A DNA stretch of 64,000 nucleotides from Azophilus sp963663395 (GTDB lineage: Bacteria; Pseudomonadota; Gammaproteobacteria; Pseudomonadales; Azotimanducaceae), in contig OY760226.1 in the NCBI GenBank assembly GCA_963663395.1, positions 4,402,001-4,466,000 of the forward strand, read 5' to 3'. Below are positions 1 to 7,767 of the stretch, piece by piece. Position 1 is the stretch's first letter; each line of letters starts with the position of its first letter. The position numbers and the translations under genes are program-made. The notes under the pieces were generated by a model. The model ran no database searches and was not told the DNA's origin. It saw only the letters and a program-made list of their open reading frames with translations.

Positions 1-292
1 CCAGGTCCAACGACGGAAACTTCAGGCCCAACGCATCGATCGCGGCCAGGTTCATCGATGCATCCTCGCGAATCGCGGTGTGCGGGCAGCCCCCGGTTTC
101 TACCCCGACGATGCGCTCCCCCTCCAGCGCTTCGGCGCGCAGCAGGATCTCGGCATCCTCGCGGGTGTAGATGTCGTTGGTCACCACAGCCAGGTCGTAG
201 CGCTCGCGCAGCCGCCGGCACAGCAGTTCCACCAGCGTCGTCTTGCCCGCCCCGACGGGGCCCCCTACGCCAAGTCTCAGTGTTGTTTTCAA
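1..292 (-). CDS. ureG: Urease accessory GTPase UreG (3' end outside window)
   Basis: UreG is the SIMIBI-class GTPase that drives nickel delivery to apo-urease together with UreD, UreF and UreE. The visible N-terminal part has the P-loop GPVGAGKTT, then VTNDIYT and VETGGCPHTAIREDAS, all signatures of UreG. No ATG fits: the ATG at 306 runs into a stop after five codons. A TTG at 292 has AGGAGG six bases upstream and puts the P-loop about ten residues from the N terminus, as is usual. The gene continues beyond base 1. It is last in the visible urease operon and is separated from ureF by a 35-bp tandem repeat that resembles this same start region. Confidence 0.93.
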   Translation of the reverse strand, partial: MKTTLRLGVGGPVGAGKTTLVELLCRRLRERYDLAVVTNDIYTREDAEILLRAEALEGERIVGVETGGCPHTAIREDASMNLAAIDALGLKFPSLDL

Positions 293-487
293 ATCTGCCT
301 CCTCATGACCGGAAATGTTGCCCGCGAACCCGCCTGCCCATGACCGGAAGTGTTGCTTTCAAATCCGCTTGCTCACAACCGGAAATGTTGCCCTGGAACC
401 CGCTGTTCATGACCGCAAGTGTTGCTCTCAAATCTACATGCCCACAACCGGAAGAGTTGCCCTGGAACCCGCCTGTTCATGACCGGA
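281..487. repeat. ~35-bp imperfect tandem repeat (about 6 units, ~70-bp higher-order period) between ureF and ureG
   Basis: Units begin near 303, 339, 374, 408, 443 and 478 and most start with CATGACCGGAA or CACAACCGGAA. Two alternating types are visible: A (…GTTGCCCTGGAACCCGCC) and B (…GTTGCTTTCAAATCCGC). Type B closely matches the ureG start region at 281-302 (TGTTGTTTTCAAATCTGCC). The ureF stop codon (477-479) lies inside the array. There are no unique spacers, so it is not a CRISPR array. Confidence 0.85.
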
Positions 488-1136
488 AAAGCCGGACTTC
501 CTTGGTTTCGTGCCGTGCGCAGGCCAGCGCATGGCCTGGCGCGGTGCAGCCGATGTCCCCGTCTTCGCAGTCGAGCGCAATCAGCACCGCCTCCTCCAGC
601 GCACCGCCCAGGCTGCGCAGTATCCGCTGTCCGGCACTGTGGCCGAGCGGAACGAGCTTGACTGCCGCCGCCACCTGGTTCTCGCACCAGGACCAACCGT
701 AGCCGGCGGCCGCATCCCGCGCGGCAATATCCCAATCAACAGCCAGCACCGCGAAGGCCGCGGCAAATCCAAGCGGCCCCTCGGGCATTCGGGCGTCAAG
801 CGTTCGGGCAAGGCGGGCCAGCGCAGAGCCCATGTTTATCTCTTCTTCGCGCAGTTCGGCGGTCTCCCGGCAGGCCATGGAAACTCGGTCCCAATGCCGT
901 ACCGCCTCCGCATCGCCTTTCGCCCAGGCCGCATGAACACGGATCACGATGGGAAGATCCACCATGGCCACCACCGTGCCCAGGAGGCCGGCAATCCAGG
1001 CATGAGCAGAAGATTCATCGGCTACCCAGCCGCTATCAATCGCCTGCTCGAGCCCTTGCGAATAGTGGTAGGCGCCAACCGGCAGGGTCGGGCTGATCAA
1101 CTGCCACAGGCGCGTCGGGTCGGTGCCGGCAGCCAT
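477..1136 (-). CDS. ureF: Urease accessory protein UreF
   Basis: UreF bridges UreD and UreG in the urease activation complex and gates GTP-dependent nickel transfer. The 219-residue protein has the characteristic N terminus LWQLISPTLPVGAYHYSQGLE, followed by an all-helical body and a conserved C-terminal GWSWCENQVAAAVKLVPLGHSAGQ. The ATG at 1136 lies one base after the end of the ureE stop codon (1138-1140), which suggests translational coupling. An open frame extends upstream into ureE but has no family similarity, so the shorter start is used. The stop codon falls within the 35-bp repeat array that precedes ureG. Confidence 0.95.
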   Translation of the reverse strand: MAAGTDPTRLWQLISPTLPVGAYHYSQGLEQAIDSGWVADESSAHAWIAGLLGTVVAMVDLPIVIRVHAAWAKGDAEAVRHWDRVSMACRETAELREEEINMGSALARLARTLDARMPEGPLGFAAAFAVLAVDWDIAARDAAAGYGWSWCENQVAAAVKLVPLGHSAGQRILRSLGGALEEAVLIALDCEDGDIGCTAPGHALACARHETKEVRLFRS

Positions 1137-1137
1137 C

Positions 1138-1644
1138 TCAGTGCCCGTGTTCGTGGCCATGCGCGTGGCTGTGGCCATGGTCGCCGTACGCGCCTCCTTC
1201 AGGTTCGAAGGACGCCGACTCTCGCCGGGCCTCCGCCCCGAGGCCGGCGACCATGTCATCGAGCACATGGTCCGCCAGGTAGCGCAGCCAGCCGCTGCCG
1301 ACCTGGACGGCGACATGCCGGTTTCCGAGGTGATACGCGATGCGCGCAAGGTTCCGGGCATCCTCGCAACGCACCGTGGACACCGCCTCTTCGGCGGCAA
1401 CGACAATGACCGTGCGGCCCGCCGTGGAGAGCAAGCGGTCGCCGCCGCGCATCACCGTACCCCGGGGAAGCATCACCGCGATCGCCTCGCCGGAGTCTAG
1501 ATTGGCGCGCTGCCGGGCCTTCTGGCGGCGGGCGAAGGGCAATGTGAGGGCATCGGCCGGCGCGTTGTCTGCAGGAGGCGTTGCGCCCGGCCGTTCGTCG
1601 TCCGGATGTACCATTACGCGCACGCACTCGGTGAATTGCTGCAT
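1138..1644 (-). CDS. ureE: Urease accessory protein UreE (nickel metallochaperone)
   Basis: UreE supplies Ni(II) to the UreDFG activation complex. At 168 residues the protein has the peptide-binding N-terminal domain (LTLPFARRQKARQRANLDSG…), the central metal-binding domain (CEDARNLARIAYHLGNRHVAVQV) and a His-rich C-terminal tail (GDHGHSHAHGHEHGH) able to buffer extra nickel. It lies 21 bp after ureC and just before ureF. The N-terminal insertion between the start and LTLPFARR (residues about 12-34) is somewhat longer than usual. Confidence 0.94.
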   Translation of the reverse strand: MQQFTECVRVMVHPDDERPGATPPADNAPADALTLPFARRQKARQRANLDSGEAIAVMLPRGTVMRGGDRLLSTAGRTVIVVAAEEAVSTVRCEDARNLARIAYHLGNRHVAVQVGSGWLRYLADHVLDDMVAGLGAEARRESASFEPEGGAYGDHGHSHAHGHEHGH

Positions 1645-1665
1645 TCGGGCGCTCCCCTCCCCGCT

Positions 1666-3369
1666 TCAGAACAGGAAGTACCGCTGGGCAAGCGGCAGCT
1701 CACTTGCCGGTTCGCACGTCAGCAGTTCGCCGTCGGCCCGCACTTCGTAGGTCTCCGGGTCGACCGAGATGTCGGGCGCGTAGTCGTTCAGCACCATGTG
1801 CTGCTTGCGGACACCGCGGGTGTCCTCCACGGCGACAGCGTCCTTGGACAGGCCCAGTTCGTCCCGCACACCGTCATCCACCGCCGCTTTCGCCACGAAG
1901 GAGACGGACGTTGCCGCCAGTGCGCCGCCGAAGGCGCCGAACATGGGCCGGTAGTGAACCGGCTGCGGCGTGGGGATGGAGGCGTTCGGATCGCCCATCG
2001 GCGCCGCGACGATCATGCCCCCCTTGAGGATCAGCGACGGCTTGGCGCCGAAAAAGGCCGGCTTCCACAACACCAGGTCGGCGAGCTTGCCCGCTTCCAC
2101 GGAACCGACCAGGCCCGCCATGCCGTGGGTGATGGCGGGGTTGATCGTGTACTTGGCGATGTAGCGCTTGACGCGGTGGTTGTCGTTCCGGTCGCTGTCT
2201 TCGGGCAGCGGCCCGCGCTGCACCTTCATCTTGTGCGCTGTCTGCCAGGTGCGGCAGATCACTTCGCCCACCCGCCCCATCGCCTGGGAGTCGGAAGCGA
2301 TCATGGAGAAGGCGCCGAGATCGTGCAGGATGTCCTCGGCGGCGATGGTCTCGCGCCGGATGCGGGATTCCGCGAAGGCCACGTCTTCGGGAATGGCCGG
2401 GTCGAGGTGATGGCACACCATCAGCATGTCGAGGTGCTCATCGACCGTGTTGACGGTGTACGGCCGCGTGGGGTTCGTCGACGACGGCAGCACGTTCTGC
2501 AGGCCGCAGGCGCGGATGATGTCCGGGGCATGGCCGCCCCCCGCACCCTCGGTGTGATAGGTGTGGATCGACCGGCCCTTGAATGCGGCCAGCGTGTGCT
2601 CCACAAAGCCGGACTCGTTCAGCGTGTCGGTGTGGATGGCCACCTGCACATCGAACCGTTCCGCCACCGCCAGGCAGTTGTCGATGGCCGCCGGGGTGGT
2701 GCCCCAGTCTTCGTGCAGCTTCAGCCCCATGGCGCCGGCGCGAAGCTGTTCATCCAGCGCTTCCGGCAGGCTGGCGTTGCCCTTGCCGAGGAACCCCAGG
2801 TTCATGGGCAGCCCGTCGGCCGCCTGCAGCATGCGCGCGATATGCCAGGGGCCGGGGGTGCAGGTGGTGGCATTGGTGCCGGTTGCCGGGCCGGTGCCGC
2901 CGCCCAGCATGGTGGTGACGCCGGACATCAGCGCTTCTTCCACCTGCTGGGGGCAGATGAAGTGAATGTGCGCATCGATGCCGCCGGCGGTGAGGATCTG
3001 GCCCTCGCCCGCAATGGCTTCGGTGCCGGGGCCGATCACGATGTCGACGCCGGGCTGTGTATCCGGGTTGCCGGCCTTGCCGATGGCGCAGATGCGGCCG
3101 TCCTTTATGCCCACATCGGCCTTGACGATGCCCCAGTGATCGACGATCAATGCGTTGGTGATCACCGTGTCGACGCTCTCGCCACGGGGGCGCTGGCTTT
3201 GCCCCATGCCGTCGCGAATCACCTTGCCGCCCCCGAACTTGACCTCCTCCCCGTACGTTGCGTGGTCCGCCTCGACCTCTATGACGAGATCGGTGTCCCC
3301 CAGGCGCACCCGGTCGCCCGTGGTGGGGCCGAACATGTCGGCATAGGCGCGCCGCGAAATCGTGCTCAT
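1666..3369 (-). CDS. ureC: Urease alpha subunit UreC (catalytic)
   Basis: Catalytic subunit of nickel-dependent urease (urea + H2O to ammonia + carbamate), cytoplasmic. The 567-residue length is typical. Active-site elements are present: the first His pair in GGIDAHIHFICPQQ, the lysine to be carbamylated in GLKLHEDWG, metal and substrate His residues in VAIHTDTLNESG and HTYHTEGAGGGHAPDI, and the mobile flap MVCHHLDP followed by FAESRIR. The start codon overlaps the ureB stop (ATGA, 3366-3369). It is co-transcribed with ureB and ureA; the three-subunit layout (separate A, B, C) is the usual one for bacteria. Confidence 0.98.
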   Translation of the reverse strand: MSTISRRAYADMFGPTTGDRVRLGDTDLVIEVEADHATYGEEVKFGGGKVIRDGMGQSQRPRGESVDTVITNALIVDHWGIVKADVGIKDGRICAIGKAGNPDTQPGVDIVIGPGTEAIAGEGQILTAGGIDAHIHFICPQQVEEALMSGVTTMLGGGTGPATGTNATTCTPGPWHIARMLQAADGLPMNLGFLGKGNASLPEALDEQLRAGAMGLKLHEDWGTTPAAIDNCLAVAERFDVQVAIHTDTLNESGFVEHTLAAFKGRSIHTYHTEGAGGGHAPDIIRACGLQNVLPSSTNPTRPYTVNTVDEHLDMLMVCHHLDPAIPEDVAFAESRIRRETIAAEDILHDLGAFSMIASDSQAMGRVGEVICRTWQTAHKMKVQRGPLPEDSDRNDNHRVKRYIAKYTINPAITHGMAGLVGSVEAGKLADLVLWKPAFFGAKPSLILKGGMIVAAPMGDPNASIPTPQPVHYRPMFGAFGGALAATSVSFVAKAAVDDGVRDELGLSKDAVAVEDTRGVRKQHMVLNDYAPDISVDPETYEVRADGELLTCEPASELPLAQRYFLF

Positions 3370-3683
3370 GACGAGCCCTCCAGGGAACCCATCACCCGGC
3401 CCTGAAAGCCGTATATCCGCCGCGCGCCGCCGATGGCGACCAGCCGGACGCGACGTTCCTGCCCCGGCTCGAACCGGACGGCGGTTCCAGCCGGAATGTC
3501 CAGGCGAAAACCTCGCGCCGCCCCCAGGTCGAATTCGAGCGCCTTGTTGGTCTCGAAAAAGTGGTAGTGCGATCCCACCTGCACCGGCCGGTCGCCGCTG
3601 TTGGCCACGCTCACTTCGATGCTCGCCCGGCCCTCGTTCAGGACGAGTTCGCCCTCCTCGATGAAGTACTCCCCAGGGTTCAT
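3366..3683 (-). CDS. ureB: Urease beta subunit UreB
   Basis: Structural beta subunit of the (UreABC)3 enzyme. The 105 residues match the family length and include MNPGEYFIEEGELVLNEGR, VQVGSHYHFFETNKALEFD and the C-terminal GFQGRVMGSLE. It overlaps ureC by four bases and follows ureA after a 59-bp gap. Confidence 0.96.
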   Translation of the reverse strand: MNPGEYFIEEGELVLNEGRASIEVSVANSGDRPVQVGSHYHFFETNKALEFDLGAARGFRLDIPAGTAVRFEPGQERRVRLVAIGGARRIYGFQGRVMGSLEGSS

Positions 3684-3742
3684 GTTCGTTCCCTCGCCAT
3701 TGAATTTTTCAACAAACCGCTCACCCCGCGCACCCGCCCGGA

Positions 3743-4048
3743 TCAGGAGGCAATCGGGTCGTGTACCGTGACGAGCTTGGTGCCGTCGGGAAAGGTGGCT
3801 TCCACCTGCACTTCCGCCAGCATTTCCGGGATGCCCTCCATCACGTCCTCACGGCTCAGTATCTTCGTGCCGGCGCTCATCAGCTCCGCGACGGTGCGCC
3901 CGTCACGGGCACCCTCCATGATGGCGGCGGAAATCAGCGCCACGCTCTCCGGATAGTTGAGTTTCACCCCGCGGGCGCGCCGCTGTTCCGCAAGCTGCGC
4001 GGCCACGAAAATCAGCAGCTTGTCTTTTTCCCGGGGGGTCAGTTCCAT
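3743..4048 (-). CDS. ureA: Urease gamma subunit UreA
   Basis: Structural gamma subunit of urease. It has 101 residues with the family start MELTPREKDKLLIFVAAQLA, the LNYPESVALIS segment and the C-terminal VTVHDPI. It lies 39 bp after ureD and begins the ABC structural trio. Confidence 0.97.
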   Translation of the reverse strand: MELTPREKDKLLIFVAAQLAEQRRARGVKLNYPESVALISAAIMEGARDGRTVAELMSAGTKILSREDVMEGIPEMLAEVQVEATFPDGTKLVTVHDPIAS

Positions 4049-4087
4049 CGGCTATCTCCCGTTCCAGTTATCCCTGCGAAATCATCG

Positions 4088-5143
4088 TCAGGTGGCCCAG
4101 ATGCGCGGGGCGCAGCCCGGCCTGCCCAGCACGGCTTCCCGCAACGGCGACCAGATCGCCGCCAATTGTTCACGCATGGCGGTGGCATCGTTGCTGAGAG
4201 CCCGCAGGACCAGCAGATCGTCTAACAACGTCGCCGCGAAGCCGTCGTGGCCGCCGGAAGCGATGATTTCCCGCGCGTACTGAATCAATGCCGGCTGGGC
4301 AGGGTAGATGTAGAACGCCGCGACCACCCGATTGCCGCCCAGCCCCCACGGCGCATCAAGGACGGTGTCGCCCGCGTTCCAGAATTGCCGTTCGATGAGG
4401 CGGGGTGCGCCATCCACTCGAATCTGGGTACGCGACCGCAAGTCCCCGGCACGATAGTGGTCCCCGCTTCTTGGCCGACCGAGCGACAAAACCTCCCAGC
4501 CCATGAACCGCGCGGACTTCGCCAGGCTTACTTCGGTGTGTATCGCGGCACTGCTGCCGCCGAACAGGATGGTGTCCTGGGGCAGCCATTCGAGCGCCCC
4601 ACCCGCTTCGACGGTCAGTTGCTGACGGATCGCTGCCACCGGACCCGCGGACCGGTAGACCTTGGCCGAGGCTGGCGTGGTGATCAGCGCCGAGGCGCCG
4701 CCGGCAACGTCGATGTCGGTCACCAGCTGGTCGCCGCCAACCATGCCCGCCGGAGGGTGCAGGATGTAGACATGGCACACCCCTCCTTCCGGGTAGAAGG
4801 GCCGCTGCACGTACAAGGGGCCCTCGTGGGTTCGCTCCCGCAGCACGGTGCGGGAACCGCCGTGCGCGAAACCAAGGCGCAATCGCGCCTGCCAGCCGGC
4901 ACCCTCCGGCGCAACGGAGCGATTCGGAGGGGCTGAGAAACTCCTTTCGGCAGAGACGCCCGCCGCAGCGGCGACCGTCGGCGAGGCAGAAACGCTCGGT
5001 GCGGCGGAGATGCTCCGCGGGCTCGAAACATCCGGCAGGGCAGAAACCTCCAATGCGGCAGAGGCATCCGGCGCGGCAGAGACATCCGCTGCTGCGGAGG
5101 CATCGGATCCGGCCGAGACACTCGATGCAGGCGAGGCGTTCAT
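4088..5143 (-). CDS. ureD: Urease accessory protein UreD with an unusual Ser/Ala repeat N-terminal extension
   Basis: UreD is the scaffold that binds apo-urease and carries the nickel path from UreFG. The core begins near residue 82 (GWQARLRLGFAHGGSRT) and includes GPLYVQRPFYPEGGVCHVY and HPPAGMVGGDQLVTDI, as in UreD/UreH. Residues 1 to about 80 are an extra low-complexity segment rich in Ser, Ala, Asp and Val with a rough eight-residue period (e.g. SAAADVSA, ALPDVSSP), so the 351 residues exceed the usual 270-290. The ATG at 5143 overlaps the urtE stop by four bases (ATGA), which argues that the extension is translated. It has no signal-peptide or membrane character. Confidence 0.9.
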   Translation of the reverse strand: MNASPASSVSAGSDASAAADVSAAPDASAALEVSALPDVSSPRSISAAPSVSASPTVAAAAGVSAERSFSAPPNRSVAPEGAGWQARLRLGFAHGGSRTVLRERTHEGPLYVQRPFYPEGGVCHVYILHPPAGMVGGDQLVTDIDVAGGASALITTPASAKVYRSAGPVAAIRQQLTVEAGGALEWLPQDTILFGGSSAAIHTEVSLAKSARFMGWEVLSLGRPRSGDHYRAGDLRSRTQIRVDGAPRLIERQFWNAGDTVLDAPWGLGGNRVVAAFYIYPAQPALIQYAREIIASGGHDGFAATLLDDLLVLRALSNDATAMREQLAAIWSPLREAVLGRPGCAPRIWAT

Positions 5144-5835
5144 ACCAGCAGGTGCTCTTCGATCAACCCTTCGCTCAGCCCGGACATGGGCCCGTCCGCA
5201 ACGATGGTGCCCTTGTTCATGATGAAAAACGAACTCGACACCCGCCGCACGAAGGGCAGTTTCTGTTCCACCACCAGTACTGTCATGCCGAGCTGGGTGT
5301 TCAGGCGATGCACGATCTCGCCGATCTCCTGGACGATGTTGGGCTGCAGCCCTTCGGTCGGTTCATCCAGAATCAGGAGTTTCGGATTCAGCACCAGGGC
5401 GCGGGCGATCGCCAACTGCTGCTGCTGGCCGCCGGAGAGGTCGCCGCCGCGGCGCCTGAGCATCTGCGCGAGTACCGGAAAGTAGTCGAATACCTGCTCC
5501 GGCACGCGGCGCCCGTCCTTGGGCAGGGCCGCAAAGCCCACCTCCAGGTTCTCCTGTACCGTCAGCAGCGGAAAGATCATGCGGCCCTGGGGCACATAGC
5601 CTATCCCCAAGGAGGCGCGCCGTTCCGCCCGTTCCGCGACCAGGTCGATGCCATCGTAGACGATGCTTCCCGAATCCACCGGCAACAGCCCCATCAGGCA
5701 CTTCAGCAGCGTGGTCTTGCCGACGCCGTTGCGGCCGATGAGGCTCACCGCACTGCCCGGCTCGATGCGCAGGCTCAGGTTCCAGAGCACCTGGCTCTGG
5801 CCGTAGGACTGGTTCAGTGAGCCGACTTCAATCAT
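5140..5835 (-). CDS. urtE: Urea ABC transporter ATP-binding protein UrtE
   Basis: One of the two nucleotide-binding subunits of the high-affinity urea importer (HAAT/LivF-like). The 231 residues contain Walker A GRNGVGKTT, signature LSGGQQQQLAIARAL and Walker B LLILDEPTEGLQP. The start MIEVGSLNQSYGQSQVLW is typical of UrtE. It overlaps urtD upstream (5832-5835) and ureD downstream by four bases each, giving translational coupling between transport and enzyme assembly genes. Confidence 0.94.
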   Translation of the reverse strand: MIEVGSLNQSYGQSQVLWNLSLRIEPGSAVSLIGRNGVGKTTLLKCLMGLLPVDSGSIVYDGIDLVAERAERRASLGIGYVPQGRMIFPLLTVQENLEVGFAALPKDGRRVPEQVFDYFPVLAQMLRRRGGDLSGGQQQQLAIARALVLNPKLLILDEPTEGLQPNIVQEIGEIVHRLNTQLGMTVLVVEQKLPFVRRVSSSFFIMNKGTIVADGPMSGLSEGLIEEHLLV

Positions 5836-6668
5836 GCGCCCAGGTACACTTCGCGAACCCTCGAGTCGTTCTGGATCGCATCGAACGGGCCTTCCGCCAG
5901 CACCCGGCCCTCGTGCAGCACGGTCACCCGCCTGGCGATGGAGCGGATGAACTCCATGTCGTGCTCCACCACCACCACCGAGTGTTCCCCGGCCAGGCGC
6001 AACAGCAGTTCAGCGGTCATCTCCGATTCCTGCCGGGTCATGCCCGCCACCGGTTCGTCCACCAGGAGAACCAGCGGGTTCTGCATGAGCAACATGCCGA
6101 TCTCCAGCCACTGCTTCTCGCCGTGCGACAGGGTGCCCGCGGGATCCCCGACGTGCTCCTTCAATCCCACCAGGCCGATCACCTCCTCGATGCGATCGCG
6201 CTCGGCGCCGGTCAACCGCTTGAAGAGGTTCCTCCAGACCCGCCGGTCGCCGTCCATCGCCAGTTCGAGGTTCTCGAACACCGTGTGGGCTTCGAACACC
6301 GTTGGCTTCTGAAACTTGCGCCCGATGCCGAGCGCGGCAATCTGCGGCTCGGTCAGGCGCAACAGGTCGAGCCGCTGGCCGTAGAAGGCCGTGCCGGAGT
6401 CCGGCCGGGTCTTGCCCGTGATCACGTCCATCATGGTGGTCTTGCCGGCGCCGTTGGGCCCGATGATGCAGCGCAGTTCGCCGGTTTCGATGTACAGGGT
6501 CAACTCGTTCAGCGCCCGGAAGCCGTCGAAGCTGACGGTGAGGTCCTCCAGGTACAGGATCTGGCCGCGCGCCGTGTCGACCAGTTCCTCCCGGGTCGGT
6601 TTCTCGATGAGGAACTCGAATACCCGGTCGCGCTCGATGAGGGGCCGCGCCGGCCATCGGTCAGGCAC
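5832..6668 (-). CDS. urtD: Urea ABC transporter ATP-binding protein UrtD
   Basis: Second ATPase of the urea importer (LivG-like). It has Walker A GPNGAGKTT, the UrtD-type stretch IGRKFQKPTVFEAHTVFENLELAM, signature LSHGEKQWLEIGMLL and Walker B LVLLVDEPVAGM. The start is a GTG at 6668, overlapping the 3' end of urtC by eight bases; residues before the first beta strand (about 1-38) are a short N-terminal leader also seen in other UrtD proteins. Confidence 0.93.
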   Translation of the reverse strand: MPDRWPARPLIERDRVFEFLIEKPTREELVDTARGQILYLEDLTVSFDGFRALNELTLYIETGELRCIIGPNGAGKTTMMDVITGKTRPDSGTAFYGQRLDLLRLTEPQIAALGIGRKFQKPTVFEAHTVFENLELAMDGDRRVWRNLFKRLTGAERDRIEEVIGLVGLKEHVGDPAGTLSHGEKQWLEIGMLLMQNPLVLLVDEPVAGMTRQESEMTAELLLRLAGEHSVVVVEHDMEFIRSIARRVTVLHEGRVLAEGPFDAIQNDSRVREVYLGA

Positions 6669-7767
6669 CGGCCGCCTCCACTCTCCGCGCCCGCACCTGG
6701 TTCCACAGGCCCACCACTCCTTTCGGCAGGGCCACGGTCACCACCACGAACAACGCCCCCAGAGCGAACAGCCACACTTCCGGCAGGGCGCCGGTCAGCA
6801 CCGTCTTGGCGTAGTTGACGATCACCGCGCCCACGGCCGCGCCGTACAGCGTACCCCGGCCCCCCAGGGCCACCCACACCACCAGTTCGATGGAATTGAG
6901 CGGCTGGAATTCGCTGGGATTGATGATGCCCACCTGGGGCACGTACAGGGCGCCTGCAATCCCCGCAAGCACCGCCGAGAGGGTGAATATCCACACCTGG
7001 TAGCGGTCAACGCGGTAGCCCAGGAAGCGCGTCCGGTCCGCAGCATCGCGCACCGCCATCACCACGCGGCCGAGCTTGGAGGTCACGATGTACCGGCAGA
7101 CCAGGTAGCCCAGCGCCAGGGCTGCCGCCGAACAGGCGAATAGCACCGACCGGGTAGTATCCGACTGCAGGCTGGCGCCCAGAATGTCCTTGAAATCCGT
7201 GAGGCCGTTGTTGCCGCCGAAGCCGAACTCGTTGCGGAAAAACGCCAGCATCAGGGCATAGGTGAGCGCCTGGGTCATGATCGACAGGTAGACGCCGGAG
7301 ACCCGGGAGCGGAACGCCAACCACCCGAACACGAAGGCAAGCAGCCCCGGAACCAGCATCACCATGATCATGGCGAACCAGAACTGGTCGAAGCCGGTCC
7401 AGTACCAGGGCAGCGCGTCCCAATTCAGGAACACCATGAAGTCCGGCAATACGGGGTCGCCGTACACGCCCCGCGGCCCGATCTGCCGCATCAGGTGCAT
7501 GCCCATGGCGTAGCCGCCCAGGGCGAAGAAGGCCCCGTGGCCCAGGCTCAGGATGCCGCAGTAACCCCATACCAGGTCCAGCGCCATCGCCAGCAGCGCG
7601 AAGCACAGGTACTTGCCCAGCAGCGCCACCGTATAGCTCGACAGGTGGAAAAACGACCCTTCCGGCGCCAGGAGGTTCGCCGCGGGCACCAGCACCGCCG
7701 CCAGGGCCAGTACGCCGAGCAGGACGCGCCCGCCCCGCTCGTGATCGAGCAGCCGCCGCGTCAGCAT
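6661..7767 (-). CDS. urtC: Urea ABC transporter permease UrtC
   Basis: Inner-membrane permease of the urea importer (LivM-like, BPD_transp_2). The 368 residues form about ten hydrophobic helices with the conserved DLVWGYCGILSLGHGAFFALGGYAMGMHL segment (positions about 55-83) and the C-terminal LNSIELVVWVALGGRGTLYGA. The ATG at 7767 shares a base with the urtB stop (TGATG), so this start is preferred over an upstream extension that overlaps urtB and has no family similarity. Confidence 0.93.
   Translation of the reverse strand: MLTRRLLDHERGGRVLLGVLALAAVLVPAANLLAPEGSFFHLSSYTVALLGKYLCFALLAMALDLVWGYCGILSLGHGAFFALGGYAMGMHLMRQIGPRGVYGDPVLPDFMVFLNWDALPWYWTGFDQFWFAMIMVMLVPGLLAFVFGWLAFRSRVSGVYLSIMTQALTYALMLAFFRNEFGFGGNNGLTDFKDILGASLQSDTTRSVLFACSAAALALGYLVCRYIVTSKLGRVVMAVRDAADRTRFLGYRVDRYQVWIFTLSAVLAGIAGALYVPQVGIINPSEFQPLNSIELVVWVALGGRGTLYGAAVGAVIVNYAKTVLTGALPEVWLFALGALFVVVTVALPKGVVGLWNQVRARRVEAAGA

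Noticed and set aside
296..487. CRISPR-like array
   Set aside because: Units are contiguous without unique spacers, vary between copies, and match the adjacent ureG start; no cas genes are present.
1606..3405. Long plus-strand frame opposite ureC
   Set aside because: Antisense shadow; ureC active-site motifs are complete on the minus strand.
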